From: an uncultured Eubacteriales bacterium
GTDB taxonomy: Bacteria > Bacillota > Clostridia > Christensenellales > Borkfalkiaceae
Assembly (NCBI GenBank): GCA_949745625.1
Contig: CATJZR010000017.1
Location: 1-5,918, forward strand
DNA: 5,918 nt
Direction: 5' to 3'
Within the stretch, counting starts at the first letter, position 1, and every line of letters begins with the position of its first letter. Below, piece after piece: positions 1 to 4,594 of the stretch. The notes under the pieces are model-generated. The model was not told the DNA's origin. It ran no database searches and saw only the letters and a list, made by a program, of their open reading frames with translations. A program made the position numbers and the translations under genes.

Positions 1-62
1 AGTCCCTCCGCAGTCAAAGCGTCGGAAATCAGCTGTAATTCCTTAGAAGTTATTTCTGCCAT
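1..62 (-). CDS. N-terminal fragment of a possible CotF-like spore coat protein (partial, runs off the left edge)
   Basis: Twenty codons are visible, starting from ATG at 62-60 and reading MAEITSKELQLISDALTAEG before the window ends. A clear Shine-Dalgarno sequence (GGAGG, 75-71) lies 8 bases upstream, so this is a real gene start. The opening with ITSKEL followed by a short helix resembles clostridial coat-F-domain proteins, which are small helical spore coat components, but 20 residues are too few to be sure. It is divergent from the SDR operon, and 85 bp separate the two ATGs. I could not identify a convincing vegetative or sporulation-sigma promoter for it in that gap. Confidence 0.5.
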   Translation of the reverse strand, partial: MAEITSKELQLISDALTAEG

Positions 63-69
63 ATTTTGG

Positions 70-75
70 TCCTCC
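70..75 (-). promoter_or_regulatory. Shine-Dalgarno site of the left-edge minus-strand gene
   Basis: GGAGGA reads on the minus strand from 75 to 70, just upstream of the ATG at 62-60. It is close to a perfect anti-16S match at normal spacing. It decides the start of the partial gene and contrasts with the plus-strand operon, whose three genes show no comparable site. Confidence 0.8.
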
Positions 76-112
76 GCACGATTTATTGACCGTAATCACC
101 CTTTTTATACGA

Positions 113-141
113 TTGACAACCAAAAACAAATTTGCTAAAAT
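113..141 (+). promoter_or_regulatory. Sigma-A type extended -10 promoter of the SDR operon, predicted to give a leaderless mRNA
   Basis: The -35 box TTGACA (113-118) matches consensus exactly. A 17-bp spacer leads to the -10 box TAAAAT (136-141, five of six to TATAAT), which is preceded by an extended -10 TG dinucleotide (133-134). Transcription normally starts 6-8 bases after the -10 box, which here is 147-149, so the A of the ATG at 148 is the likely first transcribed base. There is no Shine-Dalgarno sequence between promoter and start. Confidence 0.82.
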
Positions 142-147
142 AATTTT

Positions 148-1716
148 ATGACTACCAATGAGAAGACTGTTGCCCTTACGGGCGTAACGGGAGCCATGGG
201 CGGCGAAGTACTCAAAAGCCTTATGGAATCCGACAATAATTTTAAAGTAAGATGTATTCTTTTTTCGTCCGAAAAGAGAATACCCTCGTTTGTATCTAAA
301 CTTTTAAAAAAATACCGTAAGCGCATTTACGCATTCAAAGGCGATATTGCCTGCCCCGAGGACTGCACGCGCCTTTTGGACGGAGCGGACTACCTCATCC
401 ACTGCGCAGCGCTTATACCGCCAAAGTCTGACCATAACCCGCACGGTACCTACCTTAGCAACTTCGTCGGTACGAAAAACTTAGTAGACGAAATTATCAG
501 AAAAGGTAACACTGTTAAGTACGTGCATATTGCAACGGTTGCCGTTTACGGCAACCGTTCTTACCCGCACGTCTGGGGACGTGCGGGCGATCCCATCATT
601 TCAAGCGACTACGACACATATTCGGCAAGCAAGCTGAAGGCAGAACGCTATGTTCTCGACAGCGGACTTAAAAAGTTTGTGTCCCTCAGACAAACCGCCG
701 TACTGCACAAGTATATGTACGCAAACAACTTAAAGGACGGGCTGATGTTCCACACAAGCTGGAACTGTCCCCTCGAATGGGTGACGGACGTGGACAGCGG
801 TATACTTATACGGCATCTCGTTGAATACGATTTAAGCAACAAGCTTGACGGATTCTGGAATAACATATACAATATCGGCGGCGGAGAAAAATGCCGCAAA
901 ACGGGCTTTGAAACCATTGAAGAATGCTTTGCAACCATGGGTATGCACACGAAGAAAATTTTCAAACCCAACTGGAATATTCCGAGAAATTTCCACGGCG
1001 TATGGTTTGCCGACGGCGACAAGCTGAACGAGTACCTTGATTTCCGCACCGAAAGCAACGAAATTTTCTGGAAAAGAATGGCAAAGAAACACTGGTATTT
1101 TCAGGTTGCAAAAATAATTCCGTCGTGTATTGTTTCCAAACTTATAGTTCAGAGGCTTTTCAAAAATACCAATGCGCCGAAATACTGGATAAAGCACCGT
1201 ATTGACGGCAGAGTAAAGGCGTTTTACGGCTCTTACGACAATTACGAAAAAATAGGGACGGACTGGAAAAGCTATCCCCTGCTTTGCGAGGGCAAAACCG
1301 AAAACGGCGAAATAGATTACGAGGCGCTTAAAAGCATTAAAAACGCCAAAGCGCTGCTGCTTGACCACGGCTACGACGAAAGCAAACCGCTTAATAAGCT
1401 AGACTTTGCGGATTTAAACGGCGCTGCCGAGTTCAGAGGCGGTAAGTGCCTTGACGAAAACTACAGGACGGGCGATATTTACAAGAAGATACGCTGGCAG
1501 TGCCGCTGCGGGCATATTTTCGAGTCGGCTCCGCACACTATATTAAAGGGCGGCTACTGGTGCCCCGAGTGCTGTGAGCCCGAGCCCTGGCGTTACGGCG
1601 CGATTGCGGATATTCCGTTCTACGCGCAGGTATATTTCGATACGCACACACGGGAAGAAGTAAACGATGTTTACCCCCTTTCCGAGCACGAGGACGATTT
1701 TATCGTAAACAAATGA
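148..1716 (+). CDS. Extended SDR / NAD(P)-dependent epimerase-dehydratase with C-terminal zinc ribbon
   Basis: The protein has 522 residues. The N-terminal half is a Rossmann fold of the extended short-chain dehydrogenase family: nucleotide motif TGVTGAMG (11-18), GDI acidic site (D66), HCAA (85-88), catalytic Thr130 before VAVYG, and the Tyr158/Lys162 pair in YSASK. Such enzymes oxidise or epimerise sugars, steroids or other alcohols with NAD(P); the substrate here is unknown. Usual family members are about 300-350 residues, so roughly 200 residues are extra. These include a zinc-ribbon-like motif, W450-x-C452-x-C454-G-H456 and then W471-C472-P-x-C475, resembling the DUF4379-type ribbon. The start is forced: an in-frame stop lies at 136-138 and no other start precedes the nucleotide motif. 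The gene ends in an ATGA overlap with the flavodoxin gene. The fold is certain; the exact role is not. Confidence 0.88.
   Translation: MTTNEKTVALTGVTGAMGGEVLKSLMESDNNFKVRCILFSSEKRIPSFVSKLLKKYRKRIYAFKGDIACPEDCTRLLDGADYLIHCAALIPPKSDHNPHGTYLSNFVGTKNLVDEIIRKGNTVKYVHIATVAVYGNRSYPHVWGRAGDPIISSDYDTYSASKLKAERYVLDSGLKKFVSLRQTAVLHKYMYANNLKDGLMFHTSWNCPLEWVTDVDSGILIRHLVEYDLSNKLDGFWNNIYNIGGGEKCRKTGFETIEECFATMGMHTKKIFKPNWNIPRNFHGVWFADGDKLNEYLDFRTESNEIFWKRMAKKHWYFQVAKIIPSCIVSKLIVQRLFKNTNAPKYWIKHRIDGRVKAFYGSYDNYEKIGTDWKSYPLLCEGKTENGEIDYEALKSIKNAKALLLDHGYDESKPLNKLDFADLNGAAEFRGGKCLDENYRTGDIYKKIRWQCRCGHIFESAPHTILKGGYWCPECCEPEPWRYGAIADIPFYAQVYFDTHTREEVNDVYPLSEHEDDFIVNK
534..559 (+). repeat. Perfect inverted repeat (12-bp arms, 2-base loop) inside the SDR gene
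   Basis: AACGGTTGCCGT (534-545) is followed by TT and then by its exact reverse complement (548-559). As RNA it would form a very stable hairpin within the coding region, across the codons for the ATVAVYG active-site strand. It lies only four bases before a second perfect hairpin. Confidence 0.9.
564..587 (+). repeat. Second perfect inverted repeat (10-bp arms, 4-base loop) inside the SDR gene
   Basis: CCCGCACGTC (564-573), loop TGGG (574-577), then the exact reverse complement (578-587). The stem is GC-rich and no T-tract follows, so it is not an ordinary terminator. It codes for the YPHVWGRAG stretch just after the active-site strand. Confidence 0.9.
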
Positions 1717-2615
1717 AAGTAGCATTATACGTTTTTTCGGGTACGGGCAACACACTTAAAGTTGCGGCGCTGTACAAGCAATATCTTAACGCCGAAGTTA
1801 CGGTTTACAGAATAGCCAAAAGAAGCCCCGTACCGCCCGCACCGGCGGAATTCGATTTAATAGGCTTCGGCTATCCGATTCACGCATTCAGCGCGCCGGA
1901 GCCGATATTGAAATTTGCAAAGACGCTTCCCGAGTTGTCGGGTAAGCAGGTCTTCGTATTCAAAACCTCGGGCGAGGGGCTGCACCTTAACGACGGCTCG
2001 TCGCAAAAGCTGATTAAAATACTCAAAGACAAGGGCGGCGACGTTCTGTTCGAACGCCACTACGTTATGCCGTACAATATGATTTACCGCCATTCCGATG
2101 AAATGGCAAAGCAAATGTGGATTTACACGCAGGCTATGGTCATGCTGAACGCACGGCAGATAGAAAACGGCATACGCGAAAATACAAACCAAAGTATTTT
2201 CAAAAAAATATTTTCCGCAGTGTTCAGAGTTATCGAGCAGCCGTTTACACATGTGCACGGTCCGCTTTTCAAGGTAAACGCAAGCAAATGCATACACTGC
2301 GAAAGGTGCGTTAAAACCTGCCCGCAGGCGAACATAACCTATAAAGACGGCAAATTCGATTTCGGAACGGAATGCGTGCTTTGTATGGGCTGTTCGTTCC
2401 AGTGCCCGACGGACGCAATTTCGGTAGGCTTTTTCAAGTTTTGGAAAGTCAACGGGAGCTACCGTCTTAACGAGCTGAAAAAAGACGAAAGCCTGTACTT
2501 CCCCTTAGTTCCCGACAGGGCGAAAGGAATTTACAGACTTTACAAAAAGTATTACAGGGAATGCGACGCTCAGCTTGAACAGGCGAATATAAACGTCGCC
2601 GACTTCATAGATTAA
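1713..2615 (+). CDS. EFR1-type flavodoxin/ferredoxin fusion (electron-transfer protein)
   Basis: The protein has 300 residues. It opens with a flavodoxin-type FMN phosphate-binding loop, FSGTGNT (8-14), and further flavodoxin-like segments follow (GFGYPIHAF from 51, FKTSGEG 83-89). The C-terminal third carries two complete [4Fe-4S] motifs: C193-x2-C196-x2-C199-x3-C203-P and C221-x2-C224-x2-C227-x3-C231-P. This layout matches the EFR1 family of clostridial flavodoxin-ferredoxin proteins, which are cytoplasmic low-potential electron carriers whose partners are mostly unknown. No signal peptide or membrane segment is seen. Its ATG overlaps the SDR stop (ATGA); the only GAGG-like sequence is about 19 bases upstream, too far to work well, so translation is probably coupled. 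The neighbouring SDR is the obvious candidate redox partner, but that is inference. Confidence 0.9.
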   Translation: MKVALYVFSGTGNTLKVAALYKQYLNAEVTVYRIAKRSPVPPAPAEFDLIGFGYPIHAFSAPEPILKFAKTLPELSGKQVFVFKTSGEGLHLNDGSSQKLIKILKDKGGDVLFERHYVMPYNMIYRHSDEMAKQMWIYTQAMVMLNARQIENGIRENTNQSIFKKIFSAVFRVIEQPFTHVHGPLFKVNASKCIHCERCVKTCPQANITYKDGKFDFGTECVLCMGCSFQCPTDAISVGFFKFWKVNGSYRLNELKKDESLYFPLVPDRAKGIYRLYKKYYRECDAQLEQANINVADFID

Positions 2616-2619
2616 AATA

Positions 2620-3561
2620 ATGAAATTCAAAAATTTTTTACTGGACACGGCAAAGGGCGCGGCTATAGGCGTTGCAATGATTATCCCGGGTGTCAGCGGC
2701 GGAACGCTTGCCGTACTTATGAACGTATACGATAAGCTTATCGGCGCTATAAGCAATATACTAAAAGATTTTAAAAACAGCGTTAAAACGCTGCTGCCGA
2801 TAATGCTCGGCGCGGTGCTTGCGGTTGCTGCGGCATATTTTCCGCTTAAATATGCTTTACGGCACGCCCCCTTCCCTACCGTTATGCTTTTTGCGGGGCT
2901 TATGCTCGGCTCGTGTCCGAAGATGGTAAAGGACGGAATTAAAAACGGATTTAAAGCGCTTGACGTTATTTCGATATTACTGCCTCTTGCGCTGGTTATA
3001 GGCGTTTGCTTTATCCCCAATCTCGGCAGCGCGGATTTAAGCGCAGAAATGCCGGTTTACGGATATTTTCTGTTGATACTGATTGGCGCGGTTGCAAGCT
3101 GCGCGCTTGTGGTACCCGGTGTAAGCGGCTCTATGCTGCTGCTGATATTCGGTTATTACAACGAGATTTTGGAAACTGTTTCACTTTTAAAGGACGATTT
3201 CGGACACGCGATACTCGTACTTTTGATATTTGCAGTCGGCATAGTCGTCGGATTTTTCAGTATAGCAAAGCTGATGAAATACCTTTTGGGGAAATTCCCC
3301 CGCGCGACCAACTGGGCGATTATCGGGTTCGTGGTCGGCTCTATCCCCGCGATATTTATAACCTATAACAACAACTTTCCCGAATTCGAATATACAGTAC
3401 TGTCTGCGGCACATATTGCGGTGGGCTGCGTGCTGTGCGTACTCGGCCTAATCGGCGCATACGCGCTTACTGCGTTTGTCGAAGGCAAAAATAGAAAATT
3501 GCCCGACGCTGCAATAAGCGAAACGGCGACGGAAGAAAATAACACCCCCGAGGCGGAATAA
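2620..3561 (+). CDS. DUF368 / PopT-family polyprenyl-phosphate transporter
   Basis: The protein has 313 residues and is a polytopic membrane protein with about eight hydrophobic stretches and a polar, acidic tail from about residue 287. The diagnostic DUF368 features are the N-terminal AKGAAIGVAMIIPGVSGGT region (PGVSGGT at 23-29) and a second copy of the motif, PGVSGSM (166-172). The two copies suggest an internally duplicated, re-entrant-loop fold. Family members, named PopT, are known to return undecaprenyl phosphate across the cytoplasmic membrane for reuse in cell-wall and glycopolymer synthesis. The ATG lies four bases after the flavodoxin gene's TAA with no Shine-Dalgarno sequence, so translation is likely coupled. 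The stop codon sits inside the terminator loop. The family call is secure; that polyprenyl phosphate is the substrate here is inferred from the family. Confidence 0.92.
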   Translation: MKFKNFLLDTAKGAAIGVAMIIPGVSGGTLAVLMNVYDKLIGAISNILKDFKNSVKTLLPIMLGAVLAVAAAYFPLKYALRHAPFPTVMLFAGLMLGSCPKMVKDGIKNGFKALDVISILLPLALVIGVCFIPNLGSADLSAEMPVYGYFLLILIGAVASCALVVPGVSGSMLLLIFGYYNEILETVSLLKDDFGHAILVLLIFAVGIVVGFFSIAKLMKYLLGKFPRATNWAIIGFVVGSIPAIFITYNNNFPEFEYTVLSAAHIAVGCVLCVLGLIGAYALTAFVEGKNRKLPDAAISETATEENNTPEAE

Positions 3562-3585
3562 ACCTCCTCGGGGGTTTCCTAATTA
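3544..3585 (+). terminator. Rho-independent terminator of the SDR operon, probably also used by the convergent gene
   Basis: The stem CCCCCGAGG (3545-3553) pairs with CCTCGGGGG (3566-3574). It extends by an A-T pair outward and by GG/CC inward past one mismatch, leaving a six-base loop. TTTCCT and an AT-rich stretch follow. The PopT stop codon TAA (3559-3561) lies at and in the loop, so the upstream arm is coding. On the minus strand the hairpin is followed by TGTTATTTTC, a weaker T-tract, so it may also stop transcription from the BspA-like gene. Confidence 0.85.
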
Positions 3586-3601
3586 TTGTCAGAATACAAA
3601 A

Positions 3602-4157
3602 TTAATTTCTTTTGTTAATCACACGCACTTCGGTGCTTATTTCGTATTTTCCGCCGAGAAAGCCTCCTCTTCCGAGCTTTATATTACTCCGCTCTTGTAC
3701 CGTACCCGCGTATTCTATCACCACATCGCGCAAGCCGCTAAATGCTTCCTGAGATTTATTTGTTATGCTTTGCGGCTAGTCGATATTTTGCAGTGAGCTG
3801 CAGCCCGAAAAGGCACTGTTGCCAACGCATGTAACTTGTGACGGAATAATAACCGAAACCAAATCGGAACGGTTGCCGAATGCGTTTACCCCTATCGACG
3901 TGACCGGATAGTCGTTATAAACCGACGGAATTTCTGTTTCTGTTTGCGTACATTCGCCGTTGAATACGGTAAATGCGTTTTGTTCGGTGTAACGCGACAG
4001 CTTTAAGCCGTTTTCAAGTATTACCTCTATTTTTTTATTGCCCTCGGACTTGCGCGTTGAACACGACTTTAAATGTTGCGCGGTCAAAGTAAGCATTAAA
4101 AATGCCAAAATTACTCCGCCAACGGAAAGCGTTACGACTATTAGAAATTTTCTTCAT
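3602..4157 (-). pseudogene. BspA-like leucine-rich-repeat surface protein, disrupted by a frameshift and an in-frame TAG
   Basis: If two lesions are corrected, a 184-residue protein results. ATG at 4157-4155 would begin MKKFLIVVTL and continue as one hydrophobic membrane anchor or signal peptide (residues 4-25). One extra A in the AAAA run (4151-4148) breaks this frame. The body holds LRR_5-type repeats of the form VTSIGVNAF...LVSVIIP and VTCVGNSAFSGCSSLQNID (about 85-126). Codon 127 is TAG (3778-3776), where these repeats normally have Leu, Ile or Phe. The same frame then stays open for 57 codons (PQSITNKSQEAFSG onward) to TAA at 3604-3602. BspA-like proteins are surface or secreted adhesin-like proteins. 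In the raw sequence only a TTG-started 110-residue frame (4108-3776) survives, without a proper signal peptide. Either a decaying gene or sequence errors would explain this. Confidence 0.72.
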
Positions 4158-4163
4158 AAATCG

Positions 4164-4191
4164 AATGTATCATACCTCAGCGAAAATTCAA
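4164..4191 (-). promoter_or_regulatory. Possible promoter of the BspA-like gene
   Basis: On the minus strand, TTGAAT (4191-4186), a 16-base spacer and TACATT (4169-4164) preceded by TGA form a moderate extended -10 promoter. The predicted start falls close to the ATG at 4157, and no usable Shine-Dalgarno sequence lies before that ATG. An overlapping TATGAT (4174-4169) is an alternative -10 box but has a poor -35. Confidence 0.4.
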
Positions 4192-4196
4192 GCTTT

Positions 4197-4229
4197 AAAA
4201 AGGAGGACGGAAATTCCGTCCTCCTTTTT
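4197..4229 (-). terminator. Symmetric Rho-independent terminator after the rpoC transcription unit
   Basis: The arms AAAAAGGAGGACGG (4197-4210) and CCGTCCTCCTTTTT (4216-4229) are exact reverse complements around a five-base loop AAATT. A-tracts and T-tracts flank both sides, so it should work in both directions. The TAA of the small unknown gene (4230-4228) overlaps the outer arm. No plus-strand gene needs it, so its main job is to end the rpoC-side transcript and insulate the BspA-like gene. Confidence 0.9.
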
Positions 4230-4572
4230 ATTTCTTTTTGTTTTTAAGCGTTGATACTATTACAATGCAACATCTAAGCATCACTTCCAAACATTCGTCC
4301 AACAACTCGGCGTTGTCTGCGTCCATGGTGCGCTTTTTAAGCGCGTCGTTGACGATTACCGCGGCGTAATTGAATGACGTATACAGATTTTTTAAATTGT
4401 GCTGTACTCTTCTGAAAGCTTTGTCGTTTGCAAGATGAAAATTGTAAATCTTTTGTAGGTCAGCGCTTGCCGATTTAAACAGCTTTGCACTGCGCGTTTC
4501 CTGTATCTTGTTTATATCTTCCTTGAACTTCTCGATAAGTTCAATCATTTTTATATCATCGAGCTCAGGCAT
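4228..4572 (-). CDS. Small helical protein of unknown function encoded directly downstream of rpoC
   Basis: The protein has 114 residues and I do not recognise it. It begins MPELDDIKMIELIEKF and is rich in Lys, Glu, Asp, Leu and Asn, with a pattern suggesting several amphipathic helices. The C-terminal part (about 90-108) is more hydrophobic, includes an adjacent Cys pair (CCIVIV) and ends in a lysine cluster. There is no signal peptide and no known catalytic motif. The start is well supported by AGAGGGG (4585-4579) six bases before the ATG. It lies 22 bases after the rpoC stop and ends in a strong terminator, so it is very likely the last gene of the rpoC transcript. A helical cytoplasmic protein, perhaps one that binds a partner, is as much as can be said. 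Confidence 0.75.
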   Translation of the reverse strand: MPELDDIKMIELIEKFKEDINKIQETRSAKLFKSASADLQKIYNFHLANDKAFRRVQHNLKNLYTSFNYAAVIVNDALKKRTMDADNAELLDECLEVMLRCCIVIVSTLKNKKK

Positions 4573-4578
4573 ACAGTA

Positions 4579-4585
4579 CCCCTCT
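4579..4585 (-). promoter_or_regulatory. Shine-Dalgarno site of the small gene after rpoC
   Basis: AGAGGGG on the minus strand (4585-4579) sits six bases before the ATG at 4572-4570. It lies in the 22-base gap after the rpoC stop, showing that the small gene has its own ribosome loading site rather than depending on coupling. Confidence 0.75.
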
Positions 4586-4594
4586 AATCTTAAA

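Noticed and set aside
86..111. A second -35/-10 pair (TTGACC at 86-91 with TATAC near 106) upstream of the SDR gene
   Set aside because: The spacer is only about 14 bases and the -10 match is weak. The pair at 113-141 is far better.
832..1368. Long open frame on the minus strand, antisense to the SDR gene (178 codons)
   Set aside because: It lies wholly within a gene with clear family motifs, shows no recognisable domain, and is explained by codon bias of the sense strand. The other overlapping frames under the flavodoxin, popT and rpoC genes were rejected for the same reason.
3291..3304. Short palindrome GGGGAAATTCCCC in popT
   Set aside because: It is a single short palindrome within codons for a lysine-phenylalanine-proline stretch, with no T-tract and no second copy. 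Chance is enough to explain it.
3625..3636. Short TTCG-loop hairpin GCACTTCGGTGC
   Set aside because: The stem is only four base pairs and lies within the remnant coding sequence of the BspA-like gene. It is too short to call a functional element.
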